From: Terriglobia bacterium
GTDB taxonomy: Bacteria > Acidobacteriota > Vicinamibacteria > Vicinamibacterales > CAVVIG01
Reading direction: 5' to 3'
Length of the DNA: 49,101 bases
NCBI GenBank assembly: GCA_020073005.1
Contig: JAIQFX010000032.1
Coordinates: 1 to 49,101, forward strand
A program made the translations under genes and the position numbers. How positions within the stretch are numbered: position 1 is the stretch's first letter; every line of letters begins with the position of its first letter. The notes beneath the pieces were generated by a model that had not been told where the DNA came from, did no database searches, and was given only the letters and a program-made list of their open reading frames with translations. Positions 23,575-31,836 of the stretch are shown in pieces.

Positions 23575-24533
23575 TCCGCAGGGTCGCGATCACGGGAGCG
23601 ACCGGCTTCATCGGCCGCCATCTCACCGCCCGCCTCGCCTCCCGCGGCGTCAGCGTCCACGCCGTTCAGCGGCCCGAGTCCAGGCAGCCGGCGCCGGAAG
23701 GCGCGACGGTCGTGCGCGCCGCGCTCGACGCCGGGTCGCTCGCGCCGGTGTTCGCGCAGGTCGACGCGGTCGTGCATCTGGCGGGCGTCGTCTCGTCGAC
23801 GCGCGCGCGCGATTTTACCGACGTCAACGTCGCCGGCACGCAGGCGGTCGCGCGCGCCGCGCGCGCCGCGGACGTGCCCGTGATCCACGTGTCGAGCCTC
23901 GCCGCCGCCGGCCCCGCGGCGCCGTCGGCGCCGCGCGGCGAAGCGGACGCGTCGCGGCCCGTGACGCCGTACGGCCGCAGCAAGCTCGAAGGCGAGCGCG
24001 TGATCGCGGCCGAGCAGGGTCTCCGCTGGACGATTCTGCGGCCCGGCGTCGTGTACGGACCCGGCGATCGCGCCATGCTGCCGCTGTTCGCGCTCGCCAG
24101 ACGCGGCGTCCTGCCGCTCGTCGGGCGCGCGACGGCCGCGTTCACATTCGTGTACGTCGACGATCTCGTTCGCGCGATCGTCGCCGCGCTGGATCTGCCC
24201 GCGCGGCAGGACACGCTGTTCGTCGGCCACCCCGAGCCCGTCGCCACGCGCGGGCTGCTCGAGGACATTCGGTCGGTCGTCGGCGGCGGCGCCATCATCG
24301 TCCCGATCCCGATGCTTCTCACGCGCGCCGCGGCGCTCGCCGGGGAGCTCGCCGGCGCGCTTGCTGGACGCCCGATGACGATCAATCGCTCGCGCTACAC
24401 GGAGCTGGCGTCGGAGGGATTCGTGTGCCGCGTCGATCGGCTGCGCGAACAGCTCGGCATCGTCGCTGAAGTTGATCTTCGGACAGGATTGACGCGAACC
24501 GCGGAGTGGTATCGAAAAGAGGGCTGGATCTGA
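23571..24533 (+). CDS. NAD-dependent epimerase/reductase, candidate ceramide reductase CerR
   Basis: A 320-residue extended short-chain dehydrogenase. The Rossmann motif TGATGFIGRH lies at residues 8-17, an HLAGVV segment near 65, VIHVSSLAA near 105 and the catalytic YGRSK (Tyr and Lys near 133 and 137). The family is shared with UDP-sugar epimerases. In Caulobacter a protein of this type, CerR, reduces the 3-keto group during bacterial ceramide synthesis. Its GTG start overlaps the desaturase stop by four bases and it converges on the Spt-like gene, so the sphingolipid role is the best inference. Sequence alone cannot separate CerR from a nucleotide-sugar epimerase. Confidence 0.72.
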   Translation: MIRRVAITGATGFIGRHLTARLASRGVSVHAVQRPESRQPAPEGATVVRAALDAGSLAPVFAQVDAVVHLAGVVSSTRARDFTDVNVAGTQAVARAARAADVPVIHVSSLAAAGPAAPSAPRGEADASRPVTPYGRSKLEGERVIAAEQGLRWTILRPGVVYGPGDRAMLPLFALARRGVLPLVGRATAAFTFVYVDDLVRAIVAALDLPARQDTLFVGHPEPVATRGLLEDIRSVVGGGAIIVPIPMLLTRAAALAGELAGALAGRPMTINRSRYTELASEGFVCRVDRLREQLGIVAEVDLRTGLTRTAEWYRKEGWI

Positions 24534-24536
24534 AAT

Positions 24537-25742
24537 CTAACTCACGGCTACTCGCGTGACTCCGAGTTCAGCCCCAACCCGTCCCAGCACGTCCAGCGCG
24601 CGGGCGATGTGCTCGGGCGTGTGCGCGGCCGAGCAGCTCGCGCGCAGGACGCACTCATCGACCGGGCACCCGGGCGGCACGATCAGATTCACGTAGAGAC
24701 CCTCGGCGAGCAGGCGCTGCCACAACGCGATCGTGCGCGCTTCGTCGCCGGTCATGATCGGCACGATCGGCGATTCGGTCTCGCCAATCACGTAGCCGAC
24801 CTCGCGCAGCCCCTGACGGAGCCGGCGCACGTTCGCCCACAGCTGCTCGCGCAGCTCCGGCGTCCGGCGCACGACGTTGACGGCGGCGCTCACGCTCGCG
24901 ATGTTCGACGGCGATCCCGACGCCGTGAAGACGTAGGCGCGCGCCAGGAAATGCAGCGCGCGCAGCTCGGGATGATCCGACACGCACACGCCGCCGATTC
25001 CGGCCAGCGACTTCGAGAACGTCCCCACCAGGAAGTCGACGTGCTCGAGCACGCCCTGATCTTCCGCGCATCCAAGGCCGGACGGACCGTACGTGCCGAG
25101 CGAATGCGCTTCGTCGACGAGCAGGTACGCGTCGTGCGCGCGGCAGACGTCGACGATGTCGCGCAGCGGCGCGACGTCGCCGCGAATCGAGTAGAGCCCC
25201 TCGACGACGACGAGCTTGTTGCGGCGCTGGCGGTCCAGCCGCTCGAGCTTCTTGCGGAGGCTCTCGGCGGAATTGTGACGGAAGCCGATCACCTGCGCCG
25301 CCGTCTGGCGCGTCGCGTCGTAGATGCTCGCGTGGCTGTCGCTGTCGATCAGGATGACGTCGCCCTGGCCGCACAGTCCGCCGATGAGCGACAGGTTCGC
25401 CTGGTAGCCGGTGCTGAAGATGATCGCGTGGCGCTTGCCGAACCATTCGGCGAACTGCCGCTCGAGATCCTCGTGAATCGCCAGCGTGCCGTTGGCCGTG
25501 CGCGATCCGGTCGTGCCGGTGCCGTACTCGCCCACCGCGCGGCGCGCCGCCTCGATGACCTCGGGATGCAGCGTCAGGCCGAGATAGTTGTTGGACCCGA
25601 ACATGAGCGTGGGCCGGCCCTGGACGACGACTTCGCAGGGCCCGATCACGCGATCGATCACCGTCAGGCCGGGCATGGCCGATCGGTCCGCGAACTTCGC
25701 GCACCGCGCTTCGACCGCCCGCAGTTTGTTGAGGAGATCCAT
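24537..25742 (-). CDS. spt: Alpha-oxoamine synthase, likely serine palmitoyltransferase
   Basis: A 401-residue PLP enzyme of the alpha-oxoamine synthase family. It has LMFGSNNYLGL near residue 47, TGTTGSRTANGTLAIHEDLE, FSTGYQANLSL, DSDSHASIYDA, VEGLYSIRGD, LLVDEAHSLGTYG and the PLP lysine in GTFSKSLAGIGG near residue 242. The family condenses an amino acid with an acyl thioester (Spt, Kbl, BioF, HemA). The immediate partners are a fatty acyl-AMP ligase and an acyl carrier protein on the same message, which is the Spt arrangement known from Caulobacter and Sphingomonas-type clusters. CerR-like, bCerS-like and desaturase genes are nearby. Spt is therefore preferred; a cysteate-using enzyme for sulfonolipids is the main alternative. 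The ATG start lies 27 bases after the ligase gene. Confidence 0.8.
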   Translation of the reverse strand: MDLLNKLRAVEARCAKFADRSAMPGLTVIDRVIGPCEVVVQGRPTLMFGSNNYLGLTLHPEVIEAARRAVGEYGTGTTGSRTANGTLAIHEDLERQFAEWFGKRHAIIFSTGYQANLSLIGGLCGQGDVILIDSDSHASIYDATRQTAAQVIGFRHNSAESLRKKLERLDRQRRNKLVVVEGLYSIRGDVAPLRDIVDVCRAHDAYLLVDEAHSLGTYGPSGLGCAEDQGVLEHVDFLVGTFSKSLAGIGGVCVSDHPELRALHFLARAYVFTASGSPSNIASVSAAVNVVRRTPELREQLWANVRRLRQGLREVGYVIGETESPIVPIMTGDEARTIALWQRLLAEGLYVNLIVPPGCPVDECVLRASCSAAHTPEHIARALDVLGRVGAELGVTRVAVS

Positions 25743-25769
25743 CGAGTCTGTGTGCCTCAGCCCGTTGCC

Positions 25770-27440
25770 CTACGACTTCACCGCTTCCGCCACCAGCTCG
25801 CCGCGCTCGTATCGCGCCTTGGTCGCCGCGCGCTGCACTTTCCCGCTGGTCGTCCGGCTCACGGTCCCGCTCGGGACCAGCGCCACGGCGTCCACATACA
25901 AGCCGAACAAATCGCCAATCCGGCGCCGAATCGTGTCGGTCAGCACGTCGGTCGCGACCGTGCCGTTCGGTTCGGCGACGATGACGACGCGATCGGGACG
26001 GCCATGATTGGTGGCGCCGAACGCCACCACGCGGCCCCGGCGAACGCCCGCGAGGCCGTCGACCGCCCATTCGAGATCCTGCGGATGGTACTTGCGGCCG
26101 TGAACGATGATGACGTCCTTGGCGCGCCCGCAGACAAATAGTTCGCTGTCCGAAAGATACCCGAGATCGCCCGTGTGCAGCCACCCGTCCCGGATGGTCT
26201 GCGCCGTCAGGGCATCCCGCTTATAGTAGCCCAGCATAACCGAAGGACCCGCGAGCAGGATTTCTCCCACGTGCCGCTCCGGCAGGGGCCGTCCGTCCTC
26301 CCCGACGATGCGAATCTGGTGCTCGGGCAGGGGTTTCCCGCAGCTGACGAGCCCCACCGAGAGGCCTTCCCCCTTGTGCGGGATCGCGATCCGGCGCTCG
26401 GTCAGCGCGTCGGCCGAGACTTCTTCGGTGCGCGGCGCGCGCCCGCGGGCCGGAAACGCCGCGGCCAGGACGTGCTCGGCGAGCCCGTAACTCGGGAGGT
26501 AACTCGTCTTCCTGAATCCGACTGGGGCGAATTTCTGCGCAAACGCCGCGAGCGTCGGCGGATGGATCGGCTCGGCGCCGCAGCCCGCCACGCGCCACGA
26601 CGCGAGATCGAGCCCGGCCATGTCGCGGTCCTTCACGCGGCGGACGCACAGGTCGTACGCGAAATTCGGGCCGAAGCTGATCGTGCCGCGGTGCCGCGTG
26701 ATCGCCGACAGCCATTCGGACGGCCGCTTCACGAAGGCCTGCGGCGTGAGGAGCACGCACGGGCAGCGCCCGTAGAGCGCGCCGAACGCCATCCCGACCA
26801 GCCCCATGTCGTGGTTGAGCGGCAGCCAGCTGACCGCGACGTCGTCGGGCGTCGTGCCGACGCCGTGGTGGTTGAACGCGTCGACGTTGGCCGAGACGTT
26901 CGCGTGCGTGAGCGCGACGCCCTTGGGCGAGGACGTCGATCCGGACGTGAACTGCACGAAGGCGATGTCGTCGATCTTCGGCATCACGCCGGGCTCGTCG
27001 CACGGCCCGTGCAGGCTGGCGTGCGCCAGCACCTGCGTCAGCTCCGGACATTGCGCGCGCACGCGATCGAATTCGGGGACCAGCGCGTTGGTCGTGATCA
27101 CCGTGCGCGCGCCGGACGATCGCAGGATCGACGTCGTGAGCTCGAGGTACCGCGGCAGGTCGCTCGTCGTCGCCGGCGGATAGAGCGACGCGGGGATGAC
27201 GCCCGCCATCGACGCGCCGAACAGCGTGGACAGGAATTCTTCGGCGTCGGCCAGCACGATGGCGACCAGGTCGCCGCGCCGCAGGCCCGCTGCACGCAGC
27301 GCGGCCGCGACCTGAATCGCGCGGCAGCGCAGATCGGCGTACGAGACGATTCTTTCCGCGCCGGCAGACACGAAGACAAAGCCCGCGCGCGTGCGCGCGG
27401 CCTGCTCCAGTGCCTCGGGCATGGTCCGCGGTGTGGGCAT
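25770..27440 (-). CDS. Fatty acyl-AMP ligase / acyl-ACP synthetase
   Basis: A 556-residue adenylate-forming enzyme. VSYADLRCRAIQVAAALR lies at the N-terminus, the P-loop-like FTSGSTSSPKGVALTHAN near residue 160, SWLPLNHDMGLVG (typical of fatty acyl-AMP ligases) near 205, SYGLAEHVLAAAF near 320, GWLHTGDLGYL near 420 and a C-terminal TTSGKVQR with the conserved Lys. It would activate a fatty acid as acyl-AMP and load it on the ACP encoded just upstream, feeding Spt or the ceramide synthase. The ATG overlaps the ACP stop by one base (TGATG). The ACP-ligase-Spt order is the same logic as the AasR/AcpR/Spt set of Caulobacter. Chain length cannot be read from sequence. Confidence 0.85.
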   Translation of the reverse strand: MPTPRTMPEALEQAARTRAGFVFVSAGAERIVSYADLRCRAIQVAAALRAAGLRRGDLVAIVLADAEEFLSTLFGASMAGVIPASLYPPATTSDLPRYLELTTSILRSSGARTVITTNALVPEFDRVRAQCPELTQVLAHASLHGPCDEPGVMPKIDDIAFVQFTSGSTSSPKGVALTHANVSANVDAFNHHGVGTTPDDVAVSWLPLNHDMGLVGMAFGALYGRCPCVLLTPQAFVKRPSEWLSAITRHRGTISFGPNFAYDLCVRRVKDRDMAGLDLASWRVAGCGAEPIHPPTLAAFAQKFAPVGFRKTSYLPSYGLAEHVLAAAFPARGRAPRTEEVSADALTERRIAIPHKGEGLSVGLVSCGKPLPEHQIRIVGEDGRPLPERHVGEILLAGPSVMLGYYKRDALTAQTIRDGWLHTGDLGYLSDSELFVCGRAKDVIIVHGRKYHPQDLEWAVDGLAGVRRGRVVAFGATNHGRPDRVVIVAEPNGTVATDVLTDTIRRRIGDLFGLYVDAVALVPSGTVSRTTSGKVQRAATKARYERGELVAEAVKS

Positions 27441-27703
27441 CAGGCCTTTGGCCGCTCCCCGACGAGCTCGGCGACCTGCGCCACGACTTGCCCCACGGTG
27501 CGCGTGGCGGGCACGTCGTTGAGCGGGATGGAAATGTCGAAGCGGTCCTCGAGTTCGGCGATCACTTCGAGCACCTGCAACGAATCGAATCCCAGATCGG
27601 CGATCAGGTCGCTGGCGAGCGAGGGCTTGATCGGGCGACGACTCACGCTGTTGAGGACGTCGATCACGCCTTCTTCGATGGCGGCGGAGGCTGGCTGCGG
27701 CAT
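27440..27703 (-). CDS. Acyl carrier protein (with the Spt/ligase operon)
   Basis: An 87-residue acyl carrier protein with the phosphopantetheine serine in LGFDSLQ near residue 41 and the usual acidic helix VLEVIAELEDRF. ATG 27703 is preferred because it gives family length; ATG 27730 or a still earlier start would add 9-15 hydrophobic residues. It heads the minus-strand operon ACP-ligase-Spt with one-base overlap to the ligase. It would carry the acyl chain condensed with serine. A second ACP gene starts divergently at 27781. Confidence 0.82.
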   Translation of the reverse strand: MPQPASAAIEEGVIDVLNSVSRRPIKPSLASDLIADLGFDSLQVLEVIAELEDRFDISIPLNDVPATRTVGQVVAQVAELVGERPKA

Positions 27704-27720
27704 GGCAGAAATGTTGCGTA

Positions 27721-27748
27721 AGAATAGCATCACCCCGTGAGAAAACAA
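27721..27748 (-). promoter_or_regulatory. Candidate sigma-70-like promoter for the ACP/ligase/Spt operon
   Basis: On the minus strand TTGTTT (complement of 27743-27748) and TATTCT (complement of 27721-27726) are separated by 16 bases, with the ATG 17 bases downstream of the -10. This is one of the better -35/-10 pairs in the window. Confidence 0.45.
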
Positions 27749-27754
27749 TAACGG

Positions 27755-27760
27755 TATGAT
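27755..27760 (+). promoter_or_regulatory. Candidate -10 hexamer for the second ACP / ketoacyl synthase pair
   Basis: TATGAT lies 20 bases before the GTG at 27781, and a GGGAGG ribosome-binding site sits between them at about 27770-27775. No good -35 was recognised. Confidence 0.35.
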
Positions 27761-27780
27761 GCGCTCGGCGGGAGGTTCAC

Positions 27781-28035
27781 GTGGAGCAGGACGTCGAGCG
27801 ACAGGTCATCGGTCTGATTGCGCGCAAGAAGAAGCTGGACCCCGCGCGGATCACGCCGGCCAGTACGTTCGAGGAACTCGGGCTCGATTCGCTCGACGCC
27901 GCGGATCTGATCTTCACGATCGAGGATACGTTCAAGATTGTCGTCCCCGACGAAGCGGCGCTGTCGATGAGGTCCGTGGGGCAGGTCGTCGCCGGCATCG
28001 AGAAGCTCGTGGCCGACGGCGCCGGGGCGCCCTGA
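27781..28035 (+). CDS. Acyl carrier protein (with the ketoacyl synthase)
   Basis: An 84-residue acyl carrier protein with the phosphopantetheine serine (Ser37) in LGLDSLDAADL and a typical LIFTIEDTFKI second helix. The start is GTG with a strong GGGAGG site. The ketoacyl synthase gene begins one base after its stop codon. It is divergent from the other ACP gene with 77 bases between the starts, so this lipid module has two different ACPs, probably one for chain building and one for delivery. The assignment of roles is inference. Confidence 0.88.
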   Translation: MEQDVERQVIGLIARKKKLDPARITPASTFEELGLDSLDAADLIFTIEDTFKIVVPDEAALSMRSVGQVVAGIEKLVADGAGAP

Positions 28036-28036
28036 C

Positions 28037-29266
28037 GTGCGGCGTGTCGCCGTCACCGGACTCGGGGCCGTGTCCGCGCTCGGCGTCGGCGTCGCCCCGT
28101 TCTGGGAGCGCGTGGTCGCGGGCGCGAGCGGCGTCCGCCGCATTTCCAACTTCGACGCCACCGGATTTCTCGCGCAGGTCGCGGCCGAAGTCCCCGGCTA
28201 CGATCCCGCGCGACATTTCTCCGACGCCGAGCAGGACATCCTCGATCGCTTCGCGCAGTTCGCGCTGATCGCCGCCGGCGAAGCGTGCGCGCAGGCCGGC
28301 CTCACGCTGGACGACGCCGAGCGCGATCGCGCCGGCGTCACGATCGGCAGCGGCATGGGCGGCGTCGTCACGCAGGACCAACGCTACCAGAAGCTGTACG
28401 GTGAAGGCGTGTGGCGCGTGCACCCGTTCACCATCCCGCGCATCATGAACAACGCCGCCACCTCGCAGATCAGCATGCGCCACGGCCTGCGCGGACCGTC
28501 GCTGTCGATCGGGACGGCATGCGCGGCGTCGGCGCACGCGATCGGCGAAGCCGCCGAGATGATCCGCGCCGGGCGCGCGGACGTGATGATCGCCGGCGGC
28601 GCCGAAGCGCCGATCGCGCCGGGCGTCGTCCGCGGCTGGGAGTCCATGCGCGTGCTGGCGCCCGCGCCGGCCGGCGATCCGTCGCGCGCGTGCCGTCCGT
28701 TCAGCCGCGATCGCCTCGGGATGGTGCTCGGCGAAGGCGCGGGGATCGTCGTGCTCGAGGCCTGGGACCGCGCGACCGCGCGAGGCACGACGATTCTGGC
28801 GGAGATCGCCGGCTACGCCGCGACGGCCGACGCGGGACACATCACGCAGCCTGGCGTGCACTCGCCCGCGCGCGCCATCACGCTGGCGCTCGCGCAGGCG
28901 GGCATGGCGCCGGCCGACATCGACTACGTCAACGCGCACGGCACGGCGACGCGGCTCAACGACGCGACCGAGACGACGGTCATCAAGCAGGCGTTCGGCG
29001 CCGACGCCGCGCGCCTCGCGATCAGCTCGACCAAGGCCGTCCACGGTCATGCCATGGGCGCGTCCGCCGCGCTCGAGTGCATCGCGACGATCCTGGCGGT
29101 GCGGCACGGCGTCGCGCCGCCGACGGCCAACTACACCGAGCCCGATCCGGAATGCGATCTCGACTACGTGCCGAACACCGCGCGGCCCATGAAGATTCGC
29201 GCGGCCATCTCGAATTCGTTCGCGTTCGGCGGGCTGAACGCCGTCCTGGCGATAAAGAAAGTCTGA
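28037..29266 (+). CDS. Beta-ketoacyl-ACP synthase II-like (FabF family)
   Basis: A 409-residue condensing enzyme. VAVTGLGAVSALG lies at the N-terminus, the active-site Cys in GTACAASAHAIGEA near residue 163 and the catalytic histidines in NAHGTAT (near 302) and AVHGHAMGAS (near 336). The C-terminus is NSFAFGGLNAVLAI. All catalytic residues are present, so it should elongate acyl-ACP chains by decarboxylative condensation. It is coupled to a dedicated ACP gene and sits at the edge of the sphingolipid gene set. It may therefore tailor chain length for that lipid rather than serve general fatty acid synthesis. The GTG start follows the ACP stop. The TGA stop is the start of a heptamer repeat. 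Confidence 0.88.
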   Translation: MRRVAVTGLGAVSALGVGVAPFWERVVAGASGVRRISNFDATGFLAQVAAEVPGYDPARHFSDAEQDILDRFAQFALIAAGEACAQAGLTLDDAERDRAGVTIGSGMGGVVTQDQRYQKLYGEGVWRVHPFTIPRIMNNAATSQISMRHGLRGPSLSIGTACAASAHAIGEAAEMIRAGRADVMIAGGAEAPIAPGVVRGWESMRVLAPAPAGDPSRACRPFSRDRLGMVLGEGAGIVVLEAWDRATARGTTILAEIAGYAATADAGHITQPGVHSPARAITLALAQAGMAPADIDYVNAHGTATRLNDATETTVIKQAFGADAARLAISSTKAVHGHAMGASAALECIATILAVRHGVAPPTANYTEPDPECDLDYVPNTARPMKIRAAISNSFAFGGLNAVLAIKKV

Positions 29267-29304
29267 AAGCTGAGAGCTGAGCGCTGACTGCTGAAAGCTG
29301 GTCC
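29263..29304. repeat. Heptamer tandem array, consensus CTGARAG
   Basis: Six imperfect 7-base units (CTGAAAG, CTGAGAG, CTGAGCG, CTGACTG, CTGAAAG, CTGGTCC). The TGA stop codon of the ketoacyl synthase gene is inside the first unit. The array fills most of the gap to the next gene. Confidence 0.8.
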
Positions 29305-29313
29305 GCGCACAGG

Positions 29314-29319
29314 TAGAAT
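29314..29319 (+). promoter_or_regulatory. Candidate -10 hexamer, near-leaderless
   Basis: TAGAAT lies nine bases before the ATG at 29329, directly after the heptamer array. The spacing matches the pattern seen at other starts. Confidence 0.35.
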
Positions 29320-29328
29320 ACCTGGGGA

Positions 29329-30411
29329 ATGCGGCGCTACCTTTCTGCCATCCTGCCCTTCTGCCTTTCTGCCATTCTTCTGGCGCAGATCGATCCGAAG
29401 ACCGCGTTGCTCGAGCGCAGCGCGTGGAGCGCGCTCAACGCGGGTCAGGCGCATACCGCGGCGGAGGCGTTTCGGCAGGCGCTCGCGGCCGATCCGAAGA
29501 ACGCGCGGCTGCATCTCGGCGCGGGCATGGCGGCGGCGCTCGAACGGCGCGACGCGGACGCCCGGGACGAGTTCGAACGCGCGCTCGCGCTCGATCCGAA
29601 GCTGCCGCAGGCGCGCGCGCGGCTCGGGTTGATCGAGTACCGCATGGGCGATCCGGCGAGCGCGATCCGCACTTACGAAATCGTCGTCGCCGAGAATCCG
29701 GACGATCGCGGCGCGCAGGCGACGCTCGATCGGTGGAAACGCGAGGCCGAGCTGCACGATCAGATGCGGCAGGCGATCGACGATCGCTTCACCGTGTCGT
29801 TCGAGGGGCCGCGCGAGGAAGCGATCGCGGCGCAGGCGCTCGAGTCGCTGGATCGCGCCTACTGGCGCATCGGCCAGGTGCTCGGGTCGTATCCGAGCGA
29901 GCCAATCAAAGTCGTTCTCTACACCACCCAGCAGTTCACCGACATCACCCGATCGCCCTCATGGGCCGCCGGCGCGTACGACGGCACGATCCGCGTGCCG
30001 ATGCGCGGCGCGCTCGACAAGCAGAAAGAGCTGGACCGCGTCCTCGCGCACGAGTTCACGCACGCGCTGATCCGCACGCTCGCCTCGCGCGGCGTGCCGA
30101 CGTGGCTCAACGAAGGCATCGCGACCGCGCTCGAAGCCGACGATCTCGACTGGGCGCAGAAAAACGTCGCGAAGGCCGGCGCGCCCGTGCCGCTCCGCGC
30201 GCTTCAGACCGGATTCGGCCGCTTCAATGGCGCCCAGGCCCAGCTCGCCTACGCCACGAGCGCGCTCGCCGCGCGCCGTCTGCTCGAAGAGGCCGGCGGG
30301 TTCGCCGTGGCCAACCTGCTGCGCGATCTCGGCGACGGCGCCGACTTCGAGACGGCGTTTCTCCATCGCATCCAGCGCTCGTTCGCGGATTTCCAGTCGA
30401 CGCCGTTCTGA
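29329..30411 (+). CDS. Secreted TPR protein with peptidase MA-like (gluzincin) domain
   Basis: A 360-residue protein. A short signal peptide (MRRYLSAILPFCLSAILLAQ) is followed by three TPR-like repeats (about 30-130, for example AAEAFRQALAADPKNARLH and EFERALALDPKLPQARARL). A metallopeptidase-like domain follows with HEFTH near residue 241 and NEGIA near 262, the HExxH plus glutamate pattern of peptidase MA-type gluzincins. The two His, the catalytic Glu and the third ligand candidate are all present, so activity is plausible. Bases 29341-29382, encoding the signal peptide, are themselves made of a CTTTCTGCC-like repeat. The substrate is unknown. Confidence 0.75.
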   Translation: MRRYLSAILPFCLSAILLAQIDPKTALLERSAWSALNAGQAHTAAEAFRQALAADPKNARLHLGAGMAAALERRDADARDEFERALALDPKLPQARARLGLIEYRMGDPASAIRTYEIVVAENPDDRGAQATLDRWKREAELHDQMRQAIDDRFTVSFEGPREEAIAAQALESLDRAYWRIGQVLGSYPSEPIKVVLYTTQQFTDITRSPSWAAGAYDGTIRVPMRGALDKQKELDRVLAHEFTHALIRTLASRGVPTWLNEGIATALEADDLDWAQKNVAKAGAPVPLRALQTGFGRFNGAQAQLAYATSALAARRLLEEAGGFAVANLLRDLGDGADFETAFLHRIQRSFADFQSTPF

Positions 30412-30427
30412 CGGGCGCCGCCTCACC

Positions 30428-30433
30428 TATACT
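30428..30433 (+). promoter_or_regulatory. Candidate -10 hexamer, near-leaderless
   Basis: TATACT lies eight bases before the ATG at 30442, in the 30-base gap between the two genes. Confidence 0.35.
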
Positions 30434-30441
30434 GGGCGCCG

Positions 30442-31836
30442 ATGTCGACGCCGACCGGCGCGCGCGGACTGGATGCCGCGATCGCCGATCTCAAGCAGCT
30501 GCTCGGCGGTCGCGCCAACGACAGCGCGGCCGTCCGCGACCACCACAGCCACGGCGAGTCGTACCACACGCCCGCGGCGCCCGACGTCGTCTGCTTCCCG
30601 CACACGACGGCTGAAGTCGCCGAGATTCTGAAGATCAGCGCGCGGCTGAAGATTCCCGTCGTCCCGTTCGGCGCGGGCACGTCGCTCGAGGGCCACGTCA
30701 ACGCGATTCGCGGCGGCATCTCGATCGACCTGCGCGAAATGAACGGGATCGTCCGCGTCAGCGTGGACGATCTCGACGTCACGGTCGAAGCCGGCGTCAC
30801 GCGCAAGCAGCTGCAGAAAGCCCTGAACAACACGGGGCTCCACTTCCCCGTCGATCCCGGCGCGGACGCGACGATTGGCGGCATGACCGCGACGCGCGCG
30901 TCAGGGACGACCGCCGTCCGCTATGGCACGATGCGCGAGAACGTGCTCGGCCTGACCGTCGTCCTCGCCGACGGCTCGGTGATCAAGACCGGCACGCGCG
31001 CGCGCAAATCGTCGACGGGCTACGACCTGACGCGGCTCTTCGTCGGATCTGAAGGCACGCTCGGCGTGATCACCGAGGTGACGCTGCGCCTGCATCCGCT
31101 TCCCGAAGCGGTCTCGGCCGCCATCTGCTCGTTCGACTCGATCGACGGCGCGGTCAACACGGTGATCGCGACGATTCAGCTCGGCGTTCCGGTCGCGCGC
31201 ATTGAATTGCTCGACGAGACGCAGCTCGACGCCGTCAACCGCTACTCGAAGACGGACTATCCTGTCGCGCCGACGCTGTTCTTCGAATTCCACAGCGACA
31301 GCCAGGATCACGTCGCCGGGCAGGCGAAGACCGTGCAGGCTCTCGCGACGGAACGCGGCGGCCATCGTTTCCAGTGGGCGACGCGGCTCGAGGATCGCGA
31401 GAAGCTGTGGCAGGCGCGGCACGAAGCGCTCTACGCCGCCCTTGCGCTGCGCCCCGGCTCGCGCGGCTGGACGACGGACGTCTGCGTGCCGATTTCGAAG
31501 CTGGCGGAATGCGTTGTCGAAACCCGCAAGGACAACACAGGCGCGTCGTTTCCGATCTGCCTCGTCGGCCACGCCGGCGACGGCAACTTCCACCTTATAT
31601 ATGTGCTGGATCCTGCGAACCCGGCGGAGCTGGAAGAAGCCGGCCGGCTGAACGATCGCATGGTGCGGCGCGCGCTCGCGATGGGCGGCACGTGCAGCGG
31701 CGAGCACGGCGTCGGCGTCGGCAAGATGAAGTACCTCGACGCGGAGCACGGCCCCGCGCTCGAGGTCATGCGTGCAATCAAGCGCACTCTTGATCCGGAC
31801 AACCGCATGAATCCCGGTAAGATGGTGGACGTATGA
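30442..31836 (+). CDS. FAD-linked oxidase, D-lactate dehydrogenase (LDHD/GlcD) type
   Basis: A 464-residue flavoprotein of the VAO/PCMH family. The FAD-binding domain has VPFGAGTSLEGHVN near residue 75, PVDPGADATIGGMTATRASGT near 138 and RKSSTGYDLTRLFVGSEGTLG near 190. The C-terminal cap contains LVGHAGDGNFH near 375 and GGTCSGEHGVGVGKMKYL near 413, a signature shared by D-lactate and glycolate oxidising enzymes. It oxidises a D-2-hydroxy acid and passes electrons to a quinone or another acceptor. There is no iron-sulfur domain fused to it. The stop overlaps the start of the TraB-like gene by four bases. Confidence 0.85.
   Translation: MSTPTGARGLDAAIADLKQLLGGRANDSAAVRDHHSHGESYHTPAAPDVVCFPHTTAEVAEILKISARLKIPVVPFGAGTSLEGHVNAIRGGISIDLREMNGIVRVSVDDLDVTVEAGVTRKQLQKALNNTGLHFPVDPGADATIGGMTATRASGTTAVRYGTMRENVLGLTVVLADGSVIKTGTRARKSSTGYDLTRLFVGSEGTLGVITEVTLRLHPLPEAVSAAICSFDSIDGAVNTVIATIQLGVPVARIELLDETQLDAVNRYSKTDYPVAPTLFFEFHSDSQDHVAGQAKTVQALATERGGHRFQWATRLEDREKLWQARHEALYAALALRPGSRGWTTDVCVPISKLAECVVETRKDNTGASFPICLVGHAGDGNFHLIYVLDPANPAELEEAGRLNDRMVRRALAMGGTCSGEHGVGVGKMKYLDAEHGPALEVMRAIKRTLDPDNRMNPGKMVDV

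Noticed and set aside
23571-24533. UDP-sugar epimerase for the glycan region
   Set aside because: The fold allows it, but the gene overlaps the sphingolipid desaturase gene and converges on Spt, so the CerR reading is preferred.
24537-25742. 2-amino-3-ketobutyrate CoA ligase or BioF instead of Spt
   Set aside because: Not excluded by motifs alone, but the coupled ACP and acyl-AMP ligase genes and the surrounding ceramide genes fit Spt much better. No threonine dehydrogenase or biotin genes are seen.
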